Source: Candidatus Hatepunaea meridiana
GTDB taxonomy: Bacteria > Electryoneota > AABM5-125-24 > Hatepunaeales > Hatepunaeaceae
Assembly: GCA_030765125.1 (NCBI GenBank)
Contig: JAVCDD010000244.1
Location: 1 to 40,201 of the forward strand
DNA length: 40,201 nt
Reading direction: 5' to 3'
The notes beneath the pieces are model-generated. The model saw only the letters and a program-made list of their open reading frames with translations, did no database searches and was not told the origin of the DNA. Shown here piece by piece: positions 1 to 8,119 of the stretch (the stretch's first letter is position 1; each line of letters begins with the position of its first letter). The translations under genes were made by a program, and so were the position numbers.

Positions 1-1070
1 ATGTTTTGAATAGACACTAAAGAGCTGTCAACTGTCCCAATCTGTAGGTCAGTAAATTCTAAAGCCTCTGGTTCAACTGAAATATCAGGATACAGATGGA
101 AGTAAAACGCACCTATATCAGCACAGGTACCATCCGGGTCAATATCTGATTCCGGATCACCAGCGTTAATACAGGGAGAATCCTCCTGAAGATGGAAATC
201 GTCTTCTTCAGGATCTGCAAACAAAGGGTTTTCATAAAGCATTCCCGTGCCAGGGGTAGGATTAAATGCGCCTCCTCTATCACCAAGATCCGCGCTATAG
301 TTTACTTCATTATTCCACAGACAGTTATAGGAAATGTTCAAATGTCGTGCAACAACTTCGTCAATAGACCCATCTTCAGGTTCGTGAAGAAAAGAAACGG
401 CTAATCGACTGCCTGTGATGATATTGTTTGTAATCCGGTATAAGCCTCCATACGTGCTGGTTACAATTGCGATACGTGTATTAATAAATGTGTTGTTTTC
501 GATGAAAGCAGGTTGTGGCAAACCGATATCGATTCCAATCGTACAGTTAGCAAATAAACTCCCTCGAATAATAGTCGGTCCACCCCGCATTCGAATACGC
601 ACTGTCCACTCACAGCTATCGAATACACAATTCTCAATTACCACATCATTTATATCTGTACCCACTATACCGCTATTCAAGTCTTTAAAAATACAATTCT
701 TCACGCTGCCAGAGTTTCGTGCAAAATAAATTCCGGCTCCCTCGCTATCCCTAATAAGGAAATTTTCAATGTGTCCGGTGGCATATTGTACAGCAAATCC
801 ATTTCGGTCTCTCCCTTCCAAGTCTATGATGGTTGGTTGTTCAGGATCAGAACTACCAATAATGTATAGCTCAGGCTCATAGTTAAATCTTCCTCCCTCT
901 GGATAAGTACCCGGGCTTACTAAGACAGTATCGCCATCACTAGCATTCTCAATGGCTTCCTGGATAGTTTCGTAATCATCGGGAACATGAATTATGTCAC
1001 CAAGCGAAGGTGTGCAAATACAAAGAATTAGATTTAAGGTTAAGAATTGAATAAAACGATTGCAAATCAT
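1..1070 (-). CDS. Secreted parallel beta-helix protein, 3' end outside window
   Basis: Open without a stop from the ATG at 1070 to the window edge (356 codons); the stop and any sorting domain lie outside. The start is supported by GGAG eight bases upstream. A signal peptide ends near residue 24 (hydrophobic FLTLNLILCICTPSLG). It is followed by VPDDYETIQEAIENASDGD, the usual opening of secreted right-handed beta-helix (pectate-lyase-like) proteins, and then by about eight helix rungs with N-N/N-C ladders (IENCVFD, IENNTF, ITNNIITG). The helix closes with SPCINAGDPE...DPDGTCADIGAF, a tail almost repeated in the protease at 8120. The last visible residues (PDISVEPEALEFTDLQIGTVDSS) begin an ASH/HYDIN-like beta-sandwich. 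By analogy with its neighbours it is probably T9SS cargo, but the C-terminus is not visible. Ligand or substrate unknown. Confidence 0.85.
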   Translation of the reverse strand, partial: MICNRFIQFLTLNLILCICTPSLGDIIHVPDDYETIQEAIENASDGDTVLVSPGTYPEGGRFNYEPELYIIGSSDPEQPTIIDLEGRDRNGFAVQYATGHIENFLIRDSEGAGIYFARNSGSVKNCIFKDLNSGIVGTDINDVVIENCVFDSCEWTVRIRMRGGPTIIRGSLFANCTIGIDIGLPQPAFIENNTFINTRIAIVTSTYGGLYRITNNIITGSRLAVSFLHEPEDGSIDEVVARHLNISYNCLWNNEVNYSADLGDRGGAFNPTPGTGMLYENPLFADPEEDDFHLQEDSPCINAGDPESDIDPDGTCADIGAFYFHLYPDISVEPEALEFTDLQIGTVDSSLVSIQN

Positions 1071-1203
1071 CTGGATCTCCTTTTTTCGGTTCTTCTACCA
1101 TAAAAGGTTTTGATATTTTCATATCATCTGTACGACTGCAAAGTAAAACTGAAGAATGACGGGGTTGATGAAACAAGTGGAATCTGTAAAGGTAACCTTA
1201 ACT

Positions 1204-1232
1204 AATATAAGACCCTTTTTCAATAATGTCAA
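1204..1232 (-). promoter_or_regulatory. Sigma-70-like promoter of the beta-helix gene
   Basis: Reading the minus strand, TTGACA (1232-1227) and TATATT (1209-1204) are separated by exactly 17 bases. The 5' leader to the ATG at 1070 would be about 125 nt. Positions 1141-1223, covering the -10 and the leader, closely resemble the leader of the last gene in the window (40119-40201). Confidence 0.65.
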
Positions 1233-1306
1233 TAGATCTGCTTCGATATTTCACGTTTTTTATTGAAGAAAATTTCCCGTTATATTAAGCCTGAAACAGT
1301 AGCTAC

Positions 1307-1338
1307 GTAGCCCGGTTTCCTCGAAACCGGGGAAATCA
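1307..1338. repeat. REP-like hairpin, copy 1 of 5
   Basis: GTAGCCCGGTTTC followed by GAAACCGGGG forms a 9-bp stem with a short loop. Relatives lie at 2110-2141, 4507-4537, 26739-26772 and 31988-32018, always between genes. There is no T-run, so it is a repeat family rather than a clear terminator. Confidence 0.7.
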
Positions 1339-1629
1339 ATCTGTTTCACTCTATCGCTCCCCCTGAATATCCGTTACAATAACACCATAACCATACAAGT
1401 TGCCGATACTACGACACCCCGACACTCCAACACTACGTCACCTTCCGTCACATTATCGTCACACCCTCTATGCCCCACCCACAAAGGCCTTGCACCCCCT
1501 CTGTGACGATGTGACGCTGTTTTACATACAGTGCGTTGGCAATATACAACAAATTTTACCAATAGTCAACCCCCAACACCACAAAAATCGATGTGACGAT
1601 GTTTTAAACACTGCGCACGCTACCCTCCT
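1339..1629. other. Gene-free stretch with GTGACG-rich direct repeats
   Basis: No convincing gene. Two imperfect direct repeats built on TGTGACGATG...GTTTTA(C/A)A lie at about 1502-1534 and 1590-1618. The short open frames here have no ribosome binding site and no recognisable protein. A well-formed promoter points leftwards from 1569. Confidence 0.4.
1541..1569 (-). promoter_or_regulatory. Orphan sigma-70-like promoter
   Basis: On the minus strand TTGACT (1569-1564) and TATATT (1546-1541) are separated by 17 bases, close to consensus. No gene starts within the next 450 bases, and the beta-helix gene has its own promoter. It may drive a small RNA or be left over from a lost gene. Confidence 0.45.
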
Positions 1630-1722
1630 TTATTTAATTAGCATTATCTTCTGTGTGAACAACTGATCTGAAACCTCCAGCCTCACGAAATACAATCCCG
1701 ATGACAGATCTGAAAATGACAT
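1630..1722 (-). pseudogene. Remnant of a T9SS sorting-domain C-terminus
   Basis: Thirty codons ending in TAA at 1632-1630 read SDLSSGLYFVRLEVSDQL then FTQKIMLIK. This is almost the last 28 residues of the LVIVD protein tail at 2226 (DLSSGLYFVRLQAFDQVF then TQKVMLIR). Nothing upstream continues the protein: the reading frame meets the head of the plus-strand fragment at 1721. It is the tail of a deleted or rearranged gene. Confidence 0.6.
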
Positions 1723-2077
1723 GGAAGAGAATTATAACCTCTACTGCCAGCGCGTTGATGATGATTTCTTTGATGGGCGTTCAATCCATGAAAAGAATAT
1801 AGTTATGACGCCACTGGATTTCTCAATAACCCGGGTATATCCGAACCCGTTTAATTCTCAGACGAAAATACAATTCTTCCTTCCCGGAAGAACGCTGATG
1901 GAAATATCACTTTTCGATCAAGTCGGAAGAGAATTATTAACAATTACAGAAGGATACCGGGAGGCAGGATTTTACGATGTGCCTTTTAACGCCTGCAATC
2001 TGCCGTCAGGTTGTTATTTGTTAAGATTGAAAGCAGATAATCGGATTTTATCGGAGAGGATTATTGTCACAAAATAG
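1721..2077 (+). pseudogene. Remnant of a T9SS cargo protein (sorting domain only)
   Basis: A 118-codon frame consisting essentially of one complete type A sorting domain (RVYPNPFNSQTKIQFFLPG at about residue 39 to the end at SERIIVTK). There is no signal peptide, and no ribosome binding site precedes the ATG. It is best read as the 3' end of a lost secreted-protein gene. It abuts, head to head, another sorting-domain tail on the opposite strand, which suggests an inversion or deletion joint at about 1720. A small intact protein is possible but unlikely, because a sorting signal has no role without a passenger and signal peptide. Confidence 0.55.
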
Positions 2078-2109
2078 AACTATAAAGGTTACTTCAAAGT
2101 AGCAGTTTC

Positions 2110-2208
2110 GTAGTTACGTAATCCGGCTCTCCAAAGCCGGGTTACGTGAAAACTTCATAAATACCGATCCTTTCTTATTAATCCTTCCCTGTCACTTTCA
2201 ACAAATCA
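2110..2208. repeat. Direct repeat, left flank of LVIVD gene
   Basis: About 95 bases beginning with a REP-like hairpin and ending at TTTCAACAAATCA. A second copy in the same orientation lies at 4507-4599. Shared blocks include GCCGGGTTACGTGA, ATACCGATCCT and CTTCCCTGTCA. The two copies bracket the LVIVD gene. Confidence 0.7.
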
Positions 2209-2225
2209 CTCAAATATAACCGTAA

Positions 2226-2537
2226 CTATCGAATCAACATCACCTTCTGCGTAAACACCTGATCGAATGCTTGCAATCGCACGAAATATAATCCCGATGA
2301 AAGATCACCCGCCTTCATGTTTACAAAATGAAATCCCGCGCACCTGTAACCTTCAAACAGCCTCCTCACTTCCTTTCCTGACAGATCATAGAGAGCCATC
2401 CGCGTAGGGGCCGGTTTACCGAGCCCATACTTGATTGTCGTGGTTGAATTGAACGGATTGGGATAGGTGGGATAAAGGATGAAGGATGAAAGAATCATCC
2501 ACTTTGTCAGGATCGGTAAAACGGTAAATCCCCACAT
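2226..2537 (-). pseudogene. Out-of-frame T9SS sorting domain of the LVIVD protein
   Basis: This frame carries the sorting domain belonging to the upstream LVIVD gene: LYPTYPNPFNSTTTIKYG, then DLSGKEV, then SSGLYFVRLQ and the end MLIR. It overlaps the LVIVD frame on the same strand but is shifted. The switch falls at a 7-bp tandem duplication (2475-2488). Removing one unit would join FIL directly to YPTYPNPFN, giving one protein of about 680 aa. The local ATG at 2537 belongs to the shifted frame and is unlikely to be a real start. Confidence 0.7.
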
Positions 2538-4254
2538 TTGTATGATCAGCTACAAAGATCAAGCCATCATCCGACAATGCAACACTTATAGCATACCCTG
2601 GAGTATTGTAGTATCCCACCACATTCGTATTTTCCGGATCACTGATGTTCACAATCTGTAGTCCGCTATAAGCGTCCGCTAAGTAAGCATAATCACCAGA
2701 AACGGTGACACCAATAACATCACCCGGCGTATCGTGGAGTGCAACCCAATACGGGTTTTCCGGATCACGGATGTTCACAATATGCAGACCTCTATGACCT
2801 GCTGCTATGAATGCATAATCACCGGAAACGGTTATATCCCAAGGCCTCCCCGGTGAAAAATTGCATTCTCCAACGCTATTCATATTTTCCGGATCACTGA
2901 TATTCACTATCTGTAAAAGATCACCTGCAGCTACGTACGCATAATCACCAGAAACGGTGATATGATTAGCATATCCCGGTGTATCGTATTCTCCAACCCT
3001 ATTCATGTTTTCCGGGTCTCTGATATTCACAATTTGCAAACCACTGTCACCGTCCGCTATGTACGCATAATCACCGGAAACGGTAACATCAAAGGCTTTC
3101 CCAGGCGTATCGTGGTATCCAACACTATTCGGATTTTCCGGGTGAGATATATTCACAATCTGCAAACCACTATTATGATCAGCTATGTATGCATAATCAC
3201 CGGAAACGGTGATACCAAAAGCAGATCCCGGCGCATCGACGTATCCAACCCTATACGGGTTTTCCGGATCACTAATATTCACAATTTGCAAACCGCGATC
3301 ACTGCCATTTAGTACATCTCTGCCTTCCGTTACATACGCATAATCACCGAAAACTGTGACACCTTCTGCATATACCAGTGTATCAAGGCGTCCAACTTCC
3401 ACCAGATTTTCAGGATTGGCAATGTTGATGACAATTAAACCTCTATCACTGTACGCTATGTAAGCATAATCACCGGAAACAGTTACACCAAAAGCAAGCT
3501 CTCCACCGTAATAGAATTCTCCAACCCCATTCGGATTTACCGGGTCACTGATGTCCACTATCTGCAAACCACCCCCCCCGCCAGCCACATACGCATAATC
3601 ACCGGAAACGGTGACATCATAGGCAAAACCAAGCGCAACGTATTCTCCAACCCTATTCGTATTTTCCGGATCACTGATGTTCACAATCTGCAAACCTCTG
3701 TGATAGTCAGCTATGTATGCATTATCACCGGAAACAGCGATACTTAGAGCCTCCCCCGGTGTATCGCATTCATCAATCCAATTTGGGTTTTCCGGGTTAC
3801 TGATGTTCACAATCTGCAAACCGCTATCACCATCTGCTACGTATGCATAATCACCGGAAACGGTGACATCAAAGGCTTTACCCGGTGTATCGTAGAATCC
3901 AACCCTATTAGGGTTTTGCGGGTCACTGATGTCCACAATCTGCAAACCGCTATCAGCATCAGCTATGTACGCATAATCACCGGAAACGCTGATACCTAAT
4001 GCATTCCCAGGATTGTCATCCCAATAGCCCACAATCTCAGGGTTTTCCGGATCCGACACATCAACAATTTGCAGACCGGAAAACCCAACTGCAACATAAG
4101 CCAAATCCTCTACAACGACAACATCTTCGGCAGAAAACCATTGATTGAAAATCCTTCCGACTTGTTCGACGTTTTCACGATCTTGGGCGAAAAGGTCTGC
4201 ACTCGCTGTCAGAACGATGCAGATGATTGCGATTAAAAGAATTGTGTTTCGCAT
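2416..4254 (-). CDS. LVIVD-repeat secreted protein, sorting domain lost by frameshift
   Basis: A strong ribosome site (GGAGG) precedes the ATG at 4254, and a signal peptide ends near residue 24 (ADLFAQ). The body is twelve LVIVD-type repeats plus a degenerate thirteenth (core GDYAYVADGDSGLQIVNISDPENPN), usually 42 residues long. The family is predicted to form a beta-propeller-like exported scaffold; ligand unknown. The N-terminal 80 residues closely match the paralogue at 27115-29262 (ENVEQV, NQW, VVVVEDLAYVA, GYWDDN). The frame ends in 30 abnormal residues after DDSFILHP because of a 7-bp duplication; the normal sorting domain continues in another frame (2226). As written, the product would be exported by Sec but could not be sorted by T9SS. 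Confidence 0.85.
   Translation of the reverse strand: MRNTILLIAIICIVLTASADLFAQDRENVEQVGRIFNQWFSAEDVVVVEDLAYVAVGFSGLQIVDVSDPENPEIVGYWDDNPGNALGISVSGDYAYIADADSGLQIVDISDPQNPNRVGFYDTPGKAFDVTVSGDYAYVADGDSGLQIVNISNPENPNWIDECDTPGEALSIAVSGDNAYIADYHRGLQIVNISDPENTNRVGEYVALGFAYDVTVSGDYAYVAGGGGGLQIVDISDPVNPNGVGEFYYGGELAFGVTVSGDYAYIAYSDRGLIVINIANPENLVEVGRLDTLVYAEGVTVFGDYAYVTEGRDVLNGSDRGLQIVNISDPENPYRVGYVDAPGSAFGITVSGDYAYIADHNSGLQIVNISHPENPNSVGYHDTPGKAFDVTVSGDYAYIADGDSGLQIVNIRDPENMNRVGEYDTPGYANHITVSGDYAYVAAGDLLQIVNISDPENMNSVGECNFSPGRPWDITVSGDYAFIAAGHRGLHIVNIRDPENPYWVALHDTPGDVIGVTVSGDYAYLADAYSGLQIVNISDPENTNVVGYYNTPGYAISVALSDDGLIFVADHTNVGIYRFTDPDKVDDSFILHPLSHLSQSVQFNHDNQVWAR
2475..2488. repeat. 7-bp tandem duplication causing frameshift
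   Basis: AAGGATG occurs twice in direct succession on the plus strand (2475-2481, 2482-2488). Deleting one unit restores the frame between the LVIVD repeats and the YPNPFN sorting domain. A two-unit, 7-bp tract is a possible slippage site. Confidence 0.8.
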
Positions 4255-4396
4255 GACTATTATTCCTCCAATTGATTTCTCGAATTGTTATGGGTAATCA
4301 GTATGCTATGCGTGTAAGTAGCGCAGTATAAGTGTGGCATTGTTAGTTCCTCACAATATGTAATCAATAAAGAAGAAAGGCAAGCATTAATAGGGT

Positions 4397-4424
4397 TAAA
4401 TACCACGCAACCAATGTTTTTCAA
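4397..4424 (-). promoter_or_regulatory. Possible promoter of the LVIVD gene
   Basis: TTGAAA (4424-4419) and TATTTA (4402-4397) on the minus strand with a 16-base spacer, about 145 bases upstream of the ATG at 4254. The match is weaker than for the other promoters. Confidence 0.3.
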
Positions 4425-4506
4425 TAAAACAAAGCAACATATAGGATATCCTTCGCAACAAGAGATCTCCTACAAATAGAACCCTTAAAACCACGGTATC
4501 AGTCCT

Positions 4507-4599
4507 GTAGCCCGGCTTCTCCGAAGCCGGGTTACGTGAGAACCTCGTGAATACCGATCCTGTCTTATTCATCCCTTCCCTGTCATTTTCAACAAATCA
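4507..4599. repeat. Direct repeat, right flank of LVIVD gene
   Basis: Second copy of the repeat at 2110-2208, opening with the hairpin CCCGGCTTC/GAAGCCGGG. It lies upstream of the LVIVD gene, so the gene sits between two same-orientation copies about 2.4 kb apart. Confidence 0.7.
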
Positions 4600-4910
4600 A
4601 AAAATCCAAACAAGACCGGAAATGCTACCAATCCACGTGACCCAAACATCATATCTTACCTCATGGCTGAATCTTCCTTTTTATCACTTTTTTCCTCATA
4701 GCCATCTTTTTTCCACTCTTGCTTGCGTATTGATATTTATCTTGCTATTTTTTGTGAAGTTCATTCATTGGGTGTGAGTAAGAAGGGATTAATATTATTC
4801 CAACCGTTTAACAGTTAATACTGCGCATCTGCCGGGTTTCAATCCCGAACCTTCGGGAGTTATCCGGTGGGAACGTAATATTCGGCACAATTCATTATCA
4901 AGAGGTTCTT
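4600..4910. other. Intergenic region upstream of first subtilase
   Basis: AT-rich spacer with no supported gene. A 76-codon plus-strand frame (4547-4777) overlaps the flanking repeat and has no ribosome site or recognisable domain. The hairpin-like ATCTGCCGGG...TCCCGAACCTTCGGGA lies near 4827-4860. Confidence 0.4.
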
Positions 4911-7601
4911 ATGAATTCCAATCGTCTAACTTTACTTTTTCTCACCTGCATCTTTCTATGCACATCAGCATCAGCAGGTGACCAGAACACCGAACTCAAC
5001 ATTGTACAAGGAGTAGTTGTTTTCAAGGTTACTTCCGAATACAAGGTTGATCTTCCCGTTGATGGCGCTTATCGCTTTGGGGTTTCCCACATAGACCTTT
5101 TTATGGATAAAATAAATGCCACTAGGGTTGAAAGGAAATTCCCGCATTGTCATCCTCCCAAGCCGGGAGGTACAGACCTGACCCGTATCTATAATCTCTA
5201 TTTCCCCGATAAGTTATCCGTCAAGAAAGTCGTTGCCGGTTTGTCGAAATTGAAGGGTATCGAGTACGCCGAACCGTGGTATCTCGTGCCTGTCTATATG
5301 GATTACAACGATCCGGACTTTGACGAACAGTATGCGATGGAACTGATCGAAGCCAGCAGCGCTCACGATATCGCTACAGGAGACAGAACCGTTGCTGTCG
5401 CTATTTCGGATTTGGGAATTGATATGGATCACGAGGACCTCGAAGATAACCTCTGGATCAACCCGGGCGAGGATTTGAATCATAACGGTATTGTCGACGA
5501 TAACGAACGCAATAACCGAGACGATGACGATAACGGGTACGTGGATGATTTCCACGGCTGGGACTTCGATGAAGATGACAACGATCCGGAAGATGAAGGT
5601 GATCAAGGACAATATGCCGGACACGGCAGCCACTGCGCCGGTATAGCATCCGCAGTAACAAACAACAGAGTCGGCATCGCCAGCATCGGTTATAGTTGCG
5701 GAATCCTTCCCGTTAAAGCTGGAGGACGAGGGGGACATGAAGCGGAGGATTACGCAGAGTCTGTCGAATATGCAGCAACGGTTGGCGCTAAAGTAATCAG
5801 TTGCTCATGGGGACCGCCTATGGATATTGAAGTGCTGCACGACGCCGTGGACTATGCTCACGATCACGATGCGCTGGTCGTAGCTGCTGCGGGGAATTTA
5901 GACCCCAGAAATCAAATGCTTCGACCGGAACAACGCGTATATCCTGCGGCTTATGACAACGTGATAGCAGTTGCTGGTACCGACCAGGACGATCATAAGT
6001 GGGGAAGCAGAGAAGAAGGCTCCAATTATGGCGACTGGGTGGATATTTCCGCTCCGGGACACGAAATACTAAGTACCTATATTAATAACGACTACTACGT
6101 AGCCAGCGGTACATCAATGGCTACTCCATTGGTGGCAGGTGTAGCAGTATTACTCCGCGCAACGTATCCTGACCTGTCAGTCGACGAGATCCGCAACCTG
6201 TTATTTGAGGGTGCGGATGATATTGACGATGAAAATCAGGACTATCGCGGCAAGCTCGGCGCCGGTCGAGTCAACGCCTATCAATCGCTGTTACTTGGTC
6301 CAATGCACTCACTCGATATCGGTGATCTGGAGATCATTTCCGATGATAATGACAACGGTAAAATGGATCCGGGTGAAACCGTTCAACTTGCCATAACAGT
6401 GTCTATTCCGGAAAACGGTGAAATGATTGAAGACATCGTTGTTACGTTAGAATCTGAAGATGATGACGTCAACATCCAGACTGGTTCTTTCGAGATAGAC
6501 GAACTGGATGCCGGAGACAGCTTCATTAATAATGACGAACCGTTCATTGTTGAGATCAGTGGAGATGTTGAGCCGCACACCACCTGGTTAACGGTCTCGG
6601 TTGAATCGGAAGCCGCTGATATTCAGGACGCAAAGACATTCGAGATGATCATCGGTCATCCCCATATCTTTATCGTGGATGACGACGGAGGCGCTGATGT
6701 TGAAGATATATATTTCGATGCGCTCGATAACAGCGAAATGGGCTGGGCGCGCTGGGACGTAGCTGAGAGGGAGGAACCACCGGCAGAAGATATGATCAGC
6801 GATTACGAAATGGTAATCTGGATAACGGGTAATGACCAGGCACCGCTTGATAACCTCGACCGCTGGGAGTTGAGTAATGCTATTGAACAGGGAGCTAACG
6901 TTCTGCTGATAGGTGAGTACATCGGAGATGACCACCTGAATAGTGAGTTGTTACAAAATTACTTCAGCGCTCTCCATCAAGCGGATATAATCAGATCTGA
7001 CACCGTAAGAGGGATAGAAAATGGCAGTCCACTTGGCAGTAACATAGTATTGTCTCTCGGTAACGAATTATTCGATAGCGAATCTCCCTCATCTATGATC
7101 GCGATAGATGGCGGTGGTGAGGTAGTCGAGTATATTTCCAGGAACGAAGGTATCGGTATCGCAGGTGTCTACAGGACGGATCAGCAAACCGGTTCACGAA
7201 CGATCTATCTTGGTTTTGCATTGGAAGCCATTGATAGTGACATTGAACAAAACATTATGAGTTACGTGCTCTCACACCTGTATGGGTGGTTCATTGGTGA
7301 GTCTTCGGTATTTCCCAACATCGATCCGGTTACTGAGGCATTCGCACTCGAACCGACTTACCCAAATCCGTTCAATGGAGTAGTAAGTATCAACTTCAAC
7401 CTGCCCATTAGAACCGATTACCGCCTGACAATCGTGGACGTCTTTGGCAGGCAAATAACTGCATTAGGAAATACTAAAGCATTGGCTGGGAGTTACTTCG
7501 TCAACTGGAATGCAAATAGTCATCCATCCGGGATGTATTTCGCTCGATTGTCTATTCCAGGCAGGGCGCCGATTGAAAGCAAGTTGGTGTTGGTAAAGTA
7601 A
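4911..7601 (+). CDS. Secreted subtilisin-family (S8) serine protease with T9SS sorting domain
   Basis: 896 aa; AGAGG precedes the ATG. The signal peptide ends near residue 22 (TSASAG). A propeptide-like region (to about 140) is followed by the S8 domain with catalytic Asp167 (ISDLGID), His238 (GHGSHCAG), oxyanion Asn329 (AAAGN) and Ser402 (SGTSMATP); all are present, so an active endopeptidase is expected. An Asp/Asn-rich insert (190-230, DDDDNGYVDD) probably binds calcium. After it come a CARDB-like sandwich (about 470-580, ISDDNDNGKMDPGE), a domain beginning IFIVDDDGGADVED (about 585-790) common in FCB secreted proteins, and a type A sorting domain from about 815 (TYPNPFNGVVSINF) ending KLVLVK. 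Exported by Sec, then T9SS, to the surface or medium. Monocistronic. Confidence 0.93.
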   Translation: MNSNRLTLLFLTCIFLCTSASAGDQNTELNIVQGVVVFKVTSEYKVDLPVDGAYRFGVSHIDLFMDKINATRVERKFPHCHPPKPGGTDLTRIYNLYFPDKLSVKKVVAGLSKLKGIEYAEPWYLVPVYMDYNDPDFDEQYAMELIEASSAHDIATGDRTVAVAISDLGIDMDHEDLEDNLWINPGEDLNHNGIVDDNERNNRDDDDNGYVDDFHGWDFDEDDNDPEDEGDQGQYAGHGSHCAGIASAVTNNRVGIASIGYSCGILPVKAGGRGGHEAEDYAESVEYAATVGAKVISCSWGPPMDIEVLHDAVDYAHDHDALVVAAAGNLDPRNQMLRPEQRVYPAAYDNVIAVAGTDQDDHKWGSREEGSNYGDWVDISAPGHEILSTYINNDYYVASGTSMATPLVAGVAVLLRATYPDLSVDEIRNLLFEGADDIDDENQDYRGKLGAGRVNAYQSLLLGPMHSLDIGDLEIISDDNDNGKMDPGETVQLAITVSIPENGEMIEDIVVTLESEDDDVNIQTGSFEIDELDAGDSFINNDEPFIVEISGDVEPHTTWLTVSVESEAADIQDAKTFEMIIGHPHIFIVDDDGGADVEDIYFDALDNSEMGWARWDVAEREEPPAEDMISDYEMVIWITGNDQAPLDNLDRWELSNAIEQGANVLLIGEYIGDDHLNSELLQNYFSALHQADIIRSDTVRGIENGSPLGSNIVLSLGNELFDSESPSSMIAIDGGGEVVEYISRNEGIGIAGVYRTDQQTGSRTIYLGFALEAIDSDIEQNIMSYVLSHLYGWFIGESSVFPNIDPVTEAFALEPTYPNPFNGVVSINFNLPIRTDYRLTIVDVFGRQITALGNTKALAGSYFVNWNANSHPSGMYFARLSIPGRAPIESKLVLVK

Positions 7602-7700
7602 CACCTGCTGACATTAAAAACCCCGAAGGCATGGTGCCAATTGAAAGCAAGTTAGTGTTGGTAAAGTAACACTTACTAACATTAAAAACCCCGAAGGGGT
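7565..7700. repeat. 68-bp tandem duplication of the protease gene's 3' end
   Basis: Two copies with a 68-base period, each containing ATTGAAAGCAAGTT, GTGTTGGTAAAGTAACAC and AAAAACCCCGAAGG. The first includes the true stop at 7599-7601. The second could encode the same final PIESKLVLVK but lies after the stop. Confidence 0.75.
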
Positions 7701-7745
7701 TGAATATGAATAGCCACCGGTGTAAACCGGTGGAAGGTGTAAACA
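7690..7745. repeat. Intergenic palindromes (CCCCGAAGGGG and ACCGGTG families)
   Basis: CCCCGAAGGGG followed by TTGAATATGAATAG and a hairpin CCACCGGTGTAAACCGGTGG. Related text (GAATAGCGGTGGGTGAAACCCAC) occurs at about 15758-15802 and 24297-24345, and inverted at about 7890-7935. Confidence 0.55.
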
Positions 7746-7777
7746 AAACCTAACCAACCAACCCCGAAGGGATTGTT

Positions 7778-7865
7778 GAAATATGGGACAGTATACCTAT
7801 TTTTATAAGTGTTTTTAGAATGACCGATAGTTTATAGAAAAATAGGTATACTGTCCCCATATTTC
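7778..7865. repeat. 88-bp palindromic element, copy 1 of 4
   Basis: The ends are inverted copies of GAAATATGGGGACAGTATAC (this copy lacks one G on the left) followed by CTATTTTTATA; the centre is less conserved. Other copies are at 13653-13740, 14781-14869 and 15803-15889. It has no coding capacity. The form suggests a MITE or REP-type element moved in trans. Confidence 0.8.
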
Positions 7866-8048
7866 CCGTTGATGATTTGCAATTTAATTCGGTGGGTTTC
7901 ACCCACAGCTATTCACATTCAGTTCCTTTGGGAATGATTAAAAATATCCTGTTTATCCTGAGTATCCTTGTTAGTATTTCTTGTTTATCCTGATTAGGAA
8001 TTAAGAAATCACAACATCACATCATTACAACATCACATCATTTTTCAA
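7866..8048. other. Intergenic repeats upstream of second subtilase
   Basis: Contains an inverted fragment of the GGTGGGTTTCACCCAC palindrome family (about 7890), two copies of TTGTTAGTATTTCTTG/GTTTATCCTGA-like text (about 7948-7995), and a run of CATCACAACATCA-like short repeats (8008-8040) that recurs at about 18915-18955. No gene seen. Confidence 0.45.
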
Positions 8049-8077
8049 TTGATTTCATTGAAAAAAGGTCGTATCTT
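8049..8077 (+). promoter_or_regulatory. Sigma-70-like promoter of second subtilase
   Basis: TTGATT (8049-8054), a 17-base spacer and TATCTT (8072-8077), about 42 bases upstream of the ATG at 8120. The geometry matches the promoters at 31914-31942 and 18062-18090. Confidence 0.6.
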
Positions 8078-8119
8078 ACTATATTAAGCGTCATTCTTTA
8101 AATCATTACAGGAAGACCG

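Noticed and set aside
1374..1666. Short open frames on both strands in the first intergenic region
   Set aside because: No ribosome sites or recognisable features; the minus-strand frame begins inside a predicted promoter.
2962..3312. Plus-strand frame with internal repeats inside the LVIVD gene
   Set aside because: It is the reverse reading of the 126-bp LVIVD repeats, as are similar frames at 27379-28373.
4547..4777. 76-aa open frame on the plus strand
   Set aside because: It starts inside the flanking direct repeat, has no ribosome site and encodes low-complexity Phe/Leu/His-rich sequence.
5214..5738. 174-aa minus-strand frame rich in Val and Ile
   Set aside because: It is antisense to the Asp/Glu-rich S8 domain; GAT/GAC codons read backwards give Ile/Val. 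The sense frame has all catalytic motifs.
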